From positions 2,418,001-2,482,000 of the forward strand of contig CM062381.1 of NCBI GenBank assembly GCA_031310005.1: 64,000 nt of DNA. Reading direction: 5' to 3'. Of the stretch, positions 23,013-34,595 are shown piece by piece. A program made the translations under genes and the position numbers. Each line of letters opens with the position of its first letter. Positions within the stretch are counted from its first letter, which is position 1. The notes under the pieces are model-generated. The model ran no database searches. It was not told where the DNA came from and saw only the letters and a program-made list of their open reading frames with translations. This DNA is from Dactylellina haptotyla (Eukaryota > Ascomycota > Orbiliomycetes > Orbiliales > Orbiliaceae).

Positions 23013-24384
23013 ATGGCGAACGTCTTATATCTGCCCACAGACCCCCCCGCGGCCGTCGCTGTCGAACTTGAGATCTCTCACGGTCTGCAGACTGACGACC
23101 CAAGCGTCCAACCCGTCGAGGTCATCGTCGCGACGATTAGCCACCCGCACAATCCTCAGTTTCCCCAGACGGGCATCCGTACAGTAACTGAAAGAGGTGC
23201 GCCCCTTGACCGTCTCAGCGTACACCTACCGACCAACGTCAACGCCAGTCAGGACTTTAGCGTGGCGCGAGAAACTGTGTGGATAGCGTTATACTGGCAC
23301 TTCCAATATACTGACCGGCAACAATCAATTCCCAAGGGGAAACCGATCCCGCACAAGGGTGTCCAATTGATTCTCGAATCCGTCTCTCCCTCAGTCTCCG
23401 CTGCTGTTATCGCTGACCTCGAACAATTCGGCCTCGTTGAAATCGAGTCTCAAGTTGGAAGAACGGTTTCTCTTGTGTTCTCCACATCCTTTTGGCAAAC
23501 AACGCCAGAGTCATATCTCTCTAGACATCTTAATGCTCACCGATACTTCCCAAACAAACCTCTGCGCTTTACCTTGTCTAATGGTGTTATCCGACACCCA
23601 AAGCGTCCGCTCCCACCACCGCCGAGCGTCCCCTTTTATACGCGACACTGCATCTCAGGCAACGTGAACTCTGTCTTCAGGCTCAGGCCAGTTGATATGA
23701 ATGATTTAGACCTGATCCACAAATGGATGAACAACCCCCGGGTCGCCGAGTTCTGGGGTGAGCAGGGACCAATTGAGCATCAGCAACAGTTTTTGAAGAA
23801 GTGTCTCTTGAGTCAGCATTCCTTTACTGCCATTGGGAGCTGGAACGATCTTGACGCTGATGGGAATCTGACTGTTTGGAGAGATGCATGCTTCTTCGAT
23901 ATCTATTGGGTGAAAGAAGACCACCTCGCCCGCTATACGAACAGCGTGCAAGACTGGGACCGAGGTGTTCACTTACTTGTAGGAGAGGATTGGGCTAGAG
24001 GGAGATCAAAAGCATGGCTAGATTGCATCGTTCATTGTAAGCCACGCCTTCCCTTCCCTGCATTATCGATCCCTCGGAGATCACTAACTTGATAATTTGT
24101 TCTTAACTAGACATGTTTCTTGCTGACTCTCGAACGGAGTCTGTATACCTGGAGCCTAGAGTGGACAATGAACTGTAAGCATTACCCTAAAAGCTTCCAA
24201 CTGGTATCAAACCTTTCGTTTGCACCTCTTCGCTGGTACTAAAGCATACGAACTGTTGCTCGCATATAGGTTAATCGGTTTGTTAATGAGATACGGGTTC
24301 TCCAAAATGAAAGAGTTTGCTTTCCCGCATAAACAAGCAGCGCTCATGAAATTGGATCGTGACGTCTGGAATGGGTGCCATTGA
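23013..24384 (+). CDS. Siderophore-type N-acyltransferase (IucB/MbtK GNAT fold; SidF/SidL-like)
   Basis: Transfers an acyl group to the N5-hydroxyornithine (or lysine) amine in hydroxamate siderophore assembly. Exons: 23013-24036, 24111-24174, 24270-24384 (400 aa). The first ATG is at 23013. The C-terminal half (residues ~225-400) is the GNAT domain seen in these enzymes: FRLRPVDMNDLDLIHKWMN, the substrate-pocket segment VAEFWGEQGP, GVHLLVGEDWARGRSKAW (acyl-CoA loop region) and the terminal LIGLLMRYGFSKMKEFAFPH. The N-terminal ~200 residues are the fungal extension. There is no PTS1 at the C-terminus (ends NGCH), which argues somewhat for a cytosolic SidL-like ferricrocin acetylase over peroxisomal SidF, but this is inference. 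No NRPS or hydroxylase gene is nearby. Confidence 0.82.
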
Positions 24385-24946
24385 CGTAGGCGAGCAACCA
24401 TAGAACGAAAGGACGAAACCCTTTATGAGAATGTGTTTATATCATTGTCTTTGTCTTAAAGTAAGAACGACATCTCTTGATCAAATTACAGTCTTATTCA
24501 GCTAGCTAGAGCGACGATAGAAATTTGGACTAAAGCTACGCCGTATAGCCATCTAATTAGAAGGTTTGCTTTTAACCATTTTCCTCGCATAAACCTGCAT
24601 AAAATCATATGCAATACATATTTAGGACGGTCGATTAATCAAATGTTGAATTTCTCATCTTCTTGTAAATTTTAGGTGCTTGAGGTAGTTCGTGAGGAGT
24701 AGACATTGTATAGTAAAATAAGTGATCAAACTATACAAAATATATTTCGTGCTCGTGAGTTAATGCTAACTTAGAGTCACGCCGAACCTCTTTGCAAAGA
24801 GGTGCGTGTTATATCCGAATGAAGAGCAAGTCAGTATAAACACACCGCAAGCAGTTTGGACTAGACTCCGTAGTTCATAACCAGGCTTCTCCTACTAATT
24901 TAAACGAAGCTTAGCACAATAGGTCCTAGAATACATCGCTGCGGTG
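24385..24946. other. Intergenic, convergent 3' ends
   Basis: 560 bp, AT-rich, no coding signal. 3' UTRs of the acyltransferase and the PhoD-like gene. Confidence 0.55.
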
Positions 24947-27284
24947 TTATATGCGATTTTTGGTGAGGACCCAGTCCCAAACCTCCTTTCCGTCAACATA
25001 TAATCTGTACTTCAGAACTCCTTGATCGGAACTCGTAGAATCAATCTCAATAGCCCCAAACTTAGAATTGCCATCTGGGATATACCTGTGTCATATATTA
25101 GAAAAATTGATAAATGAATTAAAACCAAAACAACTTACTTAAGAAGAACATCTTCGTTATCTTTCTGCTTATATGTTCTCACTGGAAGGTAGAATTGACT
25201 TAAAGGAGAGCATGAAAACTCATGGACGGCTGCTGATGCAGGATAAGGCGAACCTGGTGGTGGTGGGAATCTAACAGATGTTAGCAATTTCAAGCATAGC
25301 GCCAACGAACCACACCATATATGACATACGCAGTGGCCGCAAATTCGTGTCTATCTCCCGAAAGAACAACGACACCAGCACCTTTAACCGCCCACGCTGC
25401 CTCGAGAACTTTAGAGCGTTCCCATTGAAAACCTCTCCAAGTGTCGTTACCATTTACGTGCCAATTTTTGGTTAGCGGAACACTGCTAACAATGAACTTC
25501 CATTGGGTATCTTTATCCGTCGCTTTGAGCCATGTCAAAAGATCGCTGAGCTGAGAAGCACCTAACATAGTTTTCTCAGGGCCATCGGGAACCGCATTTG
25601 GTGATCTGTAGCGACGGGTGTCGAGTAAGAAGAAAGATGCTGGTCCCCAATTGAAACTATAGTAAGTTGAATTTTTTCGAATAGGGGGAGGGTTGACCTC
25701 GTGCTGGTAGGCTTTGTATGGATCAACAGCCGCTGTATAAAGGCCGCCATCACCTTTATCCCAGTCATTGGCAATCTCGTGGTCCTGTCAGTGCCAACAG
25801 GGTCAGTGCTACCCCCAGCTTCCTTTTTCCACCCGAAAGGTGAATACATACATCATAAACGTGAATCCAAGGAAGATTCTGACCGACGGCCGGCCAGTCA
25901 TTTGAGGCATAAATCTGACGATAGCTCATCCTATAGGACTCGACATCCTTTCCGGGTCTCATCGGAACCTTTTATTTTTAAGACTTAGCACAGGGCTATA
26001 AAGCTTTTCAGCCAAGCAAAATGGCCTCGCGGGTGTTTGATTGGCTTACATCGATATATATAAAATCTCCCATGAACAACATAAATTGAGCTTTAAGTTC
26101 AGGGAGAAGTTTCCCTAAAGTCTTAAACCCCGGGATATCTAAAGGATGATAGAACGGGTTGTACGGAACGCGTTGTTTTATACAAGAAGTCTATGGTTCA
26201 ACGGATTAGAGATTTACCGGATGGGCGATAGGCCGATAGATTGTTAGGATTCCAAACATACGGATAGAAATGTAAACTTTCCCTTCGCACCGCGCCTTGG
26301 GGCGGTAGTAAACTCCCCCGTGTGATTCCCAGTTGTAAGGTACCGGTATTTAGTCAGCGGTTTAAGACCGCTTAATAACACAGACACCGTATAATCTGTT
26401 GGTTCACTGAAGCTGTCGACTTGGAGGGTATTCCAACGCACGGATGCCTTTGACCCACCGTTGTTTTCCTGCACCATATCTTCTATCCAGGAAACGACAT
26501 AAACCGGCGAGAATTTGACGTAGTCAGAAGTAGGGGGTTCTCGAATCAGGATTCGCGCCGAGTTGTCTGAAACAAACCCAGCTCTCGCAAATGAAAGATC
26601 TTGACTCCTATAGTAATTTGGAGCGGTGTATGTGGCATCGTAAACTGCAGCAAAACAAACAGTATTAATCAGGAACGAAAGGATTGTCAGGGTGGGGCTA
26701 TCCGTGATGCTTGGTATCCCAAAAGCCAAAGTTTTCCAAGCGGGTATCTTTCGGCGGGTAGATATTTTGACTTTAGCCGCCTCAACGACAACCCCACCGT
26801 TAGACTCTTTCCTTCCATGACCGTTCTGAGCGGGGAACGGTCCTCCCTGTGATCGGACGGTCATTCCAGACTCCTCGGATTTCACGATAAAGGTAGGTTT
26901 TGACAAAGAAAGAGCTAAAAATGCTGGTACAAATATGGCGAACGACGTCCCTGTTGTCTTTGGAATCCACTAAAAGGATGTATCTTGATTAGCGACGACC
27001 TTTCTTCCGCCAAGGTGAACTATTGACTGGGCCAAATGCCACCGGGGGCACAGAACGTACGGGCCCGGGAATCTAGGTTTTCAAAACGTTGTTAACTTCG
27101 GAAGCGTTCTTCAATGCAGCAGATATGAGTACTAGACATCGAAAGGTTCGAAACTAACCCATCTAAGAAACACATAGGCGGCGACTCTGATGACGATTGA
27201 AGTGGCAATCGACAACTTTTCGCAGAGCGAATGGGGGATCGTATCAGGATCGATCACCTGAATGCCCTCGAGCAGGCCGGGCAT
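24947..27284 (-). CDS. PhoD-like metallophosphatase with N-terminal membrane segments
   Basis: PhoD/alkaline phosphatase D family. Exons (minus): 27284-27159, 26969-26262, 26190-26050, 25968-25852, 25784-25330, 25270-25139, 25085-24947 (605 aa). Three hydrophobic stretches precede the catalytic part: SIATSIVIRVAAYVFLRW, SFAIFVPAFLALSL and ILSFLINTVCFAAVY, so the catalytic domain is probably lumenal or extracellular. Then comes a fibronectin-like PhoD N-terminal region. The catalytic motifs are MLFMGDFIYID, HVYDDHEIANDWD and VVLSGDRHEF, carrying the expected metal-binding Asp and His residues. Six introns of 53-189 bp all keep frame. The physiological substrate is unknown. Divergent from dynactin p27. 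Confidence 0.88.
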
Positions 27285-27710
27285 TTTGAAACGAAAGCCG
27301 CTAACGTCACGCGAGCGGCAGGTAAAGCGACAAGCGATAGGTAGTTGTGGCGACACTCCGTCGTCCCGCGGTCAAGTCCAGCAAGAAAGTAAGTGAGTAG
27401 TGGGTGTGTGTTGTTGTTGTTGTCGTCGTGAGTGTGTTGGTGTTGGTGTTGTTATTGTTGTGATCGATGATGGCTGGTCGTCGTCGTTGTTGGGGATGGG
27501 GGCGCGGTTTTCTGCCAACAACACATTTCGCTCCGATGACATCAGCGCCCGTCATCACCGATAGCAAGATCTAATCTAATCTTGAATTAGATTAGATGCG
27601 ATTAGATGTGCGACAACACGCACACCTTAAACCTGACCTCACCTCACGCAGCACACGGAAATCAGAAACAAAACCAAATTAACAACGTCTGACTAAAACG
27701 GGCGTCGACG
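27285..27710. promoter_or_regulatory. Divergent promoter region, PhoD-like / dynactin p27
   Basis: 426 bp between two divergent starts. It contains a TTG/GTTG-rich microsatellite-like stretch (27407-27460) and an imperfect inverted repeat at 27568-27598 built on TCTAATC...GATTAGA, followed by a third GATTAGA copy at 27601. Confidence 0.5.
27568..27598. repeat. Inverted repeat TCTAATC / GATTAGA
   Basis: Arms of about 12 bp around a short centre, followed by another GATTAGA. Lies in the PhoD-like/dynactin divergent promoter. Confidence 0.85.
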
Positions 27711-28304
27711 ATGGCACCACGCTCGTCCGCTCCCCTTCCCCCCCTCGCAATCGACCCCACTGCCCTCCTCAGCGATGCCATCTCCTTCTCCGGCTCCTAT
27801 CCGGTAACCATTGGTGCTAACACCGTTTTACATCCTCGCTCCAAATTCAACTCGACCGATGGCCCGATTGTCATTGGATCAAACTGTATCATCAGTGAGA
27901 AGACTCAACTGATTGCACCGGGTGTTGACGGTCTCGTCCTTGAGGATTTTGTCCTTGTCGAGGTGAACTGCCATATTCAAGCCGCGAGAATTGGTGAGGG
28001 GTCCTCGATTGAGGTCGGGGTGAAAGTGGGCAAGGCGTCCAGAATCGGTAATGTATATTATGGGGGACACCCTCCCAACACCCGTGCCCTCATTTTCTGA
28101 TCCTCAACGCAGAACTGCACTCTCTCCCCTCTCTCCACCATTCCTGACGGTACCAACCTTCCTGATTTTACCGTCATCTACGGCGAAAATGATCGAAGGA
28201 TCGATACCTCTGATACGGCAGCAGCTCGAAACGAGACGTTGTTGGCACATATCGACTGTCTCCAAAAACTTCTCCCAAATAAGACAGAGAAGTATACCCG
28301 ATAG
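27711..28304 (+). CDS. Dynactin subunit p27 (DCTN6-like, left-handed beta-helix)
   Basis: Pointed-end subunit of dynactin, the dynein activator. Exons: 27711-28052 and 28113-28304 (177 aa). The protein is built of hexapeptide repeats: VTIGANTVLHPRSKF, GPIVIGSNCIISEKT and VEVNCHIQAARIGEGSSIEVG, then across the splice IGN|NCTLSPLSTIPDGTNLPDF followed by TVIYG, the family's end of the helix. The donor GTATAT at 28053 is preferred over GTAATG at 28047 because only it gives the in-frame IGNNCTL junction. The N-terminus is Pro-rich. It is convergent with the membrane-protein gene. Confidence 0.88.
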
Positions 28305-28647
28305 TATACATGCTAGCTCCTAGATTTTACGGTTCTCAATAAACGAGCCAAGACCTCAAACACCATCTTCGAGACGTACATCCAGTCGGGTATCTCAATT
28401 AGTGTTAACCACAGCACCATGCAAACATCACAGCAAATTCAGGCTGTAAATACCATCCGAAATATAAGCAGAAATATTCAAACTCCAACACACAGCTTGT
28501 ACTATTATCCATTTACAATCCACCAGCTGAAGAGACCATTTATATCCAAGGTACCACGCACATAAACACAAACCATCCAAACGCCAGACTATTTAACGCC
28601 GTATTCTACCCAAGCGCAAAAACATACGAGAGAACATTCAAACTGCG
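28305..28647. other. Intergenic, convergent 3' ends
   Basis: 343 bp, no coding signal; 3' UTRs of the two convergent genes. Confidence 0.55.
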
Positions 28648-30800
28648 TTACCAAAGTACGCCCCAAAGAACAAGCGCTACAAAGTACAAAATAAAGGAAG
28701 ATATAGCACAGCCTATAGTAGTAGGCCAGAGAAGACCAGTTCTAGAGTGGCGGCGTTAGTAAGATAAAATGTGACAGTTATGTCTGAAAGGCTCTTTCAA
28801 CTTACGATGTGACCCACCCACTCCCTGTCTGGGCGACGTAAATGCCTTTCGAAAATGCGATACCAAGGAAGAAGATAATGCTCCACCATTGTACCACGTC
28901 CTCGAACAAAGGGGTCGGGAACCAAACGTACCACAGATTGTAGCCTATATGTTGGAAAAAAACAATGATTGCCCAGAACATAGCTAAGAAGTACGTGACG
29001 GAATCCACATCAACTCCGTTGATGCGCCAGTAATACCGAATTGTTTGATAGCTTGGTGTCAATGCGGGCGAAACCCCTTGTTGCAGGGCCCCGGGGTAGC
29101 TTCTTGGTCTTTTGGCCTTCCCTTTCCTTACCGGTAAGGACTGAGAGGTTGCGAGTTTTGGCCGGGATAATCGGAATGGGGTGTTGGTTGGAGTATTTTG
29201 AACATTTGTAATATTTGATATCCCTGAGGATGGGAAATGCTGGTGGATGTACGAAGAAGAGAAAGCGGGGTGTGATGGATATGCTCGACCGAGTGAACCC
29301 CCTTTCATTTGAGTGTCGGACTCATCCTCGGCCTCATCTCCTGTTGTAATAGAGAGATAGCTTGGATGTGAGATTATGAAGGGCCGGGTTGACGTGTTCG
29401 GCAGGTTCATCTGCATCTCAGGAGGTGGTGGCAAAGTTTCTGAGGCAGATTGTAATTGCTGCATACTACCATAGCTCGTTACATGTGGGCGGTCTAGGAG
29501 AGATGTTTGTTCTTGTTCTAATGGAATTGATGAACTTAAGAGTGGTGTTTGGTTACCAGAAATTGGACTTTCAGTTTCCGAGTCGCTAACTAGGACACTT
29601 AGGCGACGGGAGGGTTCGGAAACCTGGCGTTTTGGGGATATGGTATTGCTGACTGTCCAGGCCGGCTCACGTCTTCCAAAGTAATCACTGTCTGAGGTAA
29701 CTGAGCCAGGCATAAGAAACCGGGCGTTATGTTTCTGCTGAGTTGGGGTACTTTCTTCCTGGTCTTCTTCTTCCTCATCCGTTGTAGTACGAGCAAGCTG
29801 AGTGGGAACAGCAGCATGGTAAGCGGGCCGGTACTTCGTTGGGGTCAAAGGAGAATCTAAAGCATCATTATCGTTATCAGTGGCCGACGTTTCTTCATCG
29901 CCCGCATCGTCATCTTCTTCACGTATGCTACGCCGACTCAACTCCGGAGAACTCGCTCTTTCTTCAAAGTTTCCAAACAACCCTTGTTGTATTGAAATAC
30001 TCTCATCAGTTGTAAGATAATTTTGCTCGTGTTGGAGATTTTGATCGATATGAGTGTAGGAGTTATCCGTCTTTCTTGATAGACTTCGGATTGTTCGAAT
30101 CGTGAAATCCGCGCTTCGTCGCTTTACATGCTCCTTTCTCCAACTGTGATATGATTGAGGGCGAGAGCTGATAGCAATACCGTCGTCAGAAAGTGTGGGG
30201 GTAGATTCTGAAGGATTCGGAGGCCGTATCAACCACCAAGTATACTAAGCATCAAACCATTACGCGTTAGATTTTCAACTATCTCCACGACAGCAAACAA
30301 GAATGGTCAGAAAATATACATACTAAGCAATCAAACGTGGCCCAGAACCATCCCATTATATATATCCCTTCCCAAATACCAGGCTCGACCTCAACACTTG
30401 TGGCCTTTGGTGGTCCACAATTAGCTGATAAGAGATAGGTATGCTTCTGAGGATCTGGTTTTTTGGCACCATAGCCACCACCTCCTCCCTCTAGTTGAGA
30501 CAGATACCGGACGAGGCCCCATCGGACAGATTCTTCAATAACCCCGAAAATGAAAAGTAAAGCCCAAGGAATTCGGTTTTCGTATCGCGATCTCACAAAG
30601 AGGCTGGTGAGCGTCACTGTCGCAAAAGCGATACCGGCAAGTGGGAAGGCATATCGAGCAGAGTTGAGAGCTACTTGGAGAGCGGACTCGGGATTCGAGG
30701 AGTTATCGGGCCGGTAAGGGACGAGGATAGGTAGAAGCAATAGGGATTGCAGTATCAACAGGGTTGGGGGAAGGAGGTACCTGCGAAAACTCTCGCGCAT
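28648..30800 (-). CDS. Multi-pass membrane protein with long disordered loop (possible Aph-1-like)
   Basis: Exons (minus): 30800-30324, 30244-28806, 28741-28648 (669 aa). The N-terminal ~165 residues hold several membrane helices (LLPPTLLILQSLLLLPILV, YAFPLAGIAFATVTLTSLFV, WALLFIFGVIEESVRWGLV, GIYIMGWFWATFDCL). Then come about 370 residues of Ser/Thr/acidic low-complexity sequence, then three more helices (TYFLAMFWAIIVFFQHIGY, VVQWWSIIFFLGIAF and the last exon). A TAA at 28802 would end the protein at WVTS, but it sits in a perfect GTAAGT donor; splicing to 28741 adds 31 residues containing ISSFILYFVALVLWGVLW. The layout and the EE..RW helix are reminiscent of fungal Aph-1-domain proteins, but I cannot confirm this. 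Confidence 0.7.
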
Positions 30801-32443
30801 AGCGTTGGGTGAGGTGGTGGAGGCAAGCCTCGCAGAAGGTGTTGTTGATGGATTAGTGATTGTTTTGAGAGTTCAATCTGGCACCGTCACCAACAAATCT
30901 CAGGAGCCAGCTGGATTTATCACCTACGCTTCTCCGGTATATGGTATGCACCAAATCGGTCCCCCATGCAGAGGCTGTAGACCGAGTCGTCGATATAATG
31001 GGTGAAGTAGATTTAAATAGAAGAGGAGGAGAGAAGGAGAGACCTCAAAGGGGGAGGGATGCTAAGAAATCAAGGGATGAAAGGACGGATAGTGCCTTCC
31101 CTCAGAACCCAGTTGTGGCTGAAAACCCTAGCAAAATATTATAGAAGAGACAGCATTTCTTGAGGGGAATAAACAGACGACGGGAAAGACAAGTTGATGC
31201 TGAGTATACCCAAAGAAGGTTTGGAATCACTCTCCATGCAACAATTCAGTTGAATCGGACGAGTAAATTCTTGTTTTCTTGATTTGGTCGGTCACCAGCC
31301 CTCTTCAACAGCGATCGTATTGTTCGGCTTGGCAGATGTGGGCGCACTTGTACGAGGAGGTTGACTGACTGGCTCTCTGGAAGAGTTTCAAAGTACAAAA
31401 TATACCTTAAGGGGTAGGACTCCAGTCTACAGTCTACCAGCGGCTATTTAGGAGCCGGAATCTGGTGAGATCTCTAAAATGCTTCTAGCAATCATATTAA
31501 TTCCGTGATGCGTTTTAATGCTGGCAACAATTTCGTGACAACTGACCTGGTTAAATTCGAAGGTGTCTCGCTCTTATTTCTATATTTCCAAGGTATCTTA
31601 TTTGCTCGAATTTTATCGTTTGCACCTCTGTCGTGTTCAAGTCAAAAGCCAGCCTAAGTAGGTGGTATTTTGTAATTGAAGATCTTAAAAATTGAGTAGG
31701 TAAGAAACTCAGGTACTAGGGATATATTAGAATTGAAAAAAAGAAGGAAAAATAAGAGAACATTAACAAAGAGAGGAACCTCTGACATTTGCCTGCCTTC
31801 GACCTCGCTTAGGATATCAGATGAGGGTGAATGGCGATTGATTGGTGCTCACGCCGTCGAAATTGTGCATGTGGAAAAGGTCAGAAGACCAATGGCAACC
31901 CCGCCCGAGTGCAATCGCACCGCCTAACCACTTTTGCTTCCTGATTGTACCGCAACTTCGATTCAGCCCTTTTTGCTGGTCTTCGCGTCAACATCCCACC
32001 CTTGTCGTGGTATCAGTACGAAGCTTCTCCCCAACAGGGATCCAACATTTTTTAGCACTCTCAGCTCCATGGAAAATAGTATAGAGCAATTGCAATGATA
32101 TAGAGCGAACTTTAGAGTGTTTTGATCTTCCTTAACATAATTACTTAGACGATATTAGCACCTAGTATAATTTAGATATCGACAATTCTGGAAGAATGTC
32201 ACTAGCTTCAATTGCCTCCGACCAAAGTAAGCAGAAGCCGGTAGTTTGGGATACGGGGCTCAAGTCTATAATAAGCGATAAGCCAGTGTTTGCTGGAATT
32301 CTTTTCATAAGCATGGATGTGTATGTATGTTTAAAAAAAATCGAAAAACAAAGGCTATACGAGCTATAGACAGGTTCGAATGTATTAGCCCTTCTCGAAC
32401 AGATACCAATACTCAAGACTAGTTGGTCACCAAAAGAACCAAA
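30801..32443. other. Intergenic
   Basis: 1.64 kb between two minus-strand genes, with no supported gene. The left end should contain the promoter of the membrane-protein gene, and 32100-32443 the 3' UTR of RAM1. Small open frames lack motifs and splice context. Confidence 0.5.
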
Positions 32444-34142
32444 TTACAATATTCCAGCACCTTTAGCTACCCCCCACCATTCCTGGATTTCAGCCACAGC
32501 ACGCAATGGGATGTTAAACAGTGGGTGCTGTGTTCCAACTCTACTTCTTTCATTGGATACCAAACCTTCTTCCCAACCCCCACCAATACCCTCGCTTGTA
32601 CTTGGTTTTGGAACATTTCGACTCGATTTCCAACAAAAGCCATGCTTGAATGGAGAGTTTTGAATGGAGGAAGGGAGGCTCATGGCATTATCGTAGTAAT
32701 AATAGTTCTGAGCAGCGGAAAGACCGAGTAACACGTAATTTGAATGGTAGTAATCAGGCCTCCTGTGAATAGTCCCGATCGTTAGTATTATCAGGACCGC
32801 GATCATATTCTCAAAAAGAAGAAACATACATCCCGGGTTTATCCCGAAGACCGCCGTGGGGATCCTGGCAGCAGGCGAGAATGTATCTAGTCAGTGCTTT
32901 GCGATTCCACAAACTCCCAACATTCGAATCTATATCGAAACCTGTTCCGCTAGACTCCATCCCGTTCGCAGCTGCCTCTACAAGCGACCAGCATCCACCA
33001 ACCCAAGTACTATAGCACCCGTCAACAAGCTTGTTGGTCCTTCCAGAAAACCCTCCTTCGGGGGCATATTGCCGAGCGGAGAGCCATGAAATAAATTGAT
33101 CAAGGTCCATGTACTTTGTAAGAACGTCTTGGGGCTCCCCAAGCAGACAAAGAGCACTCAAAACGCAGAACGCATAACCTCCATGGGCTTCGGAATGTTG
33201 CTTAGCACCGATTCCTCCTTCCCAGGTCTGGCACCTCTTGAAATAATCCAAGAGACCTTCTAAAAGTGGTTTTTCGTTCCTTGAAACATCGCCTCTTAGC
33301 TCATCTTCATCGTACCCAAGCAGAGCTAGAATAACCAATGCACAGTAACTAGCTCGTACGTCTTCCTCTCCTCCTTCATTCACTTTAAACCCCCCGTTTC
33401 GAAGCTTCGTTTTGCGTATCCAATGCAGCAGCTTCTGCCTATCAATCCACCCAAAAGATCGGGCATACACACCCATCCACTTGTCCTTAGGGAGGTCTCT
33501 CGATTCATAGTAGGATGTTACGACAAGTGTCAATATTGCGGCATACGCTGAAGCCATATGAGGGGATTGACCGTTTCCCCCCCCAAATCCCCCATCTTTA
33601 TGTTGTAATGGCTTGAGGCTCGAAACGACCCTTTAACGCACCAGCCATATATTAGCGGGTTTGCGGATAGCATTGATTAAAAATAGAGTTTACCTCTCAT
33701 TATATCCGCCAACATCTACACCAAGCAGAGCCAAGGCATTAATACACCAATATAATAGCCACGGTCGACTTGCATCAAGTCCTGTGAAACCCCTTGAAAG
33801 GCCATCTTCGAGTGGCTCAATCAAAAAGTCGATGTGTGTTGTTTTGTCAAGGGTTGGAACCCTTGAATCGTTGACATATTTTAGAACGCTGCGAGCTGTT
33901 TGAAGCTGTTTCCGCGATGTTTCCGTTCCCAAATCATCCAATATGTAAGGGAGGCCGCGGTGCATCGTTGGTATTGGGTCCGGAGGCTTCTGTAAGCGTT
34001 GGTTTGATAGCCCAGAAGCATCCGCTAAGCCCAATTGCTGGCTTGCACTGGTATCCTGTATCTCGGACATTCCGGGAGATGTTCTAGGGAAAACCACCTT
34101 CCTTTTAGCTTTCGAATTAATGGTTCGGCGGTTCGGCGACAT
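32444..34142 (-). CDS. RAM1: Protein farnesyltransferase beta subunit (Ram1)
   Basis: Catalytic zinc subunit that farnesylates CaaX proteins such as Ras and a-factor-type pheromones. Exons (minus): 34142-33694, 33630-32830, 32762-32444 (522 aa). The protein has the repeated alpha-barrel Gly-Gly motifs of prenyltransferase beta subunits: RPWLLYWCINALALLG, GGFGGGNGQSPHMASAYAA, GGFKVNEGGEEDVRASYCA, GGYAFCVLSAL, GGFSGRTNKLVDGCYSTWVG and GGLRDKPGMRPDYYHSNY. Zinc ligands are visible as Asp and Cys in VDGCYSTW and His in DYYHSNY (the last spans the second splice). The first ~60 residues are a disordered extension. Length is above the yeast protein because of this and a Ser-rich insert near the end. 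Confidence 0.95.
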
Positions 34143-34595
34143 TCACAAGAGCTACGCAAGGCTCCTTGTAGTATAAAGTGCGTTATCTCTCTGGTAGATC
34201 TCGTTCGTTGGTAGTGGAGGATATTGATGGTTATAAAATGCTCGCCAAGATGTATTGATATCAGCAAGAGCTAAAGGACTGAAAATGGCCAGATCTGAGC
34301 CAATGAATTTCTTAGTACAGCAAACCATAGTTTTCTTTAGAGGTGTTTACATAATTTACATATGATCCAATTGCAAATACATTCAGCATCGAACAAATGT
34401 CTACTGCGTATAAAGAGACTTATAGAGCCATAAAAAATAAAAAAAAATGCTATTTATAGGAAGCAAGAAATGGAAGGTATCGTGTTCCTCCTAAAGGCGA
34501 AGACTGGAATAAATACTAAATAACGCCATTTAAATGCAGGTTGTAAATTTCAACTAGCCGACGAAGGTGTTGAGGCAGGTATATCCATCTACACT
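34143..34595. other. Intergenic
   Basis: 453 bp between RAM1 and the BRAP2-like gene (both minus). Contains the RAM1 promoter and BRAP2 3' UTR. No other signal. Confidence 0.55.

Noticed and set aside
28041-28052. GTAATG as the dynactin p27 donor
   Set aside because: It breaks the frame with the next exon; GTATAT six bases downstream gives the in-frame IGN|NCTL junction expected for the family.
28802-28804. Stop codon of the membrane-protein gene
   Set aside because: The TAA overlaps a consensus GTAAGT donor followed by branch site and acceptor, and the next exon adds a convincing membrane helix.
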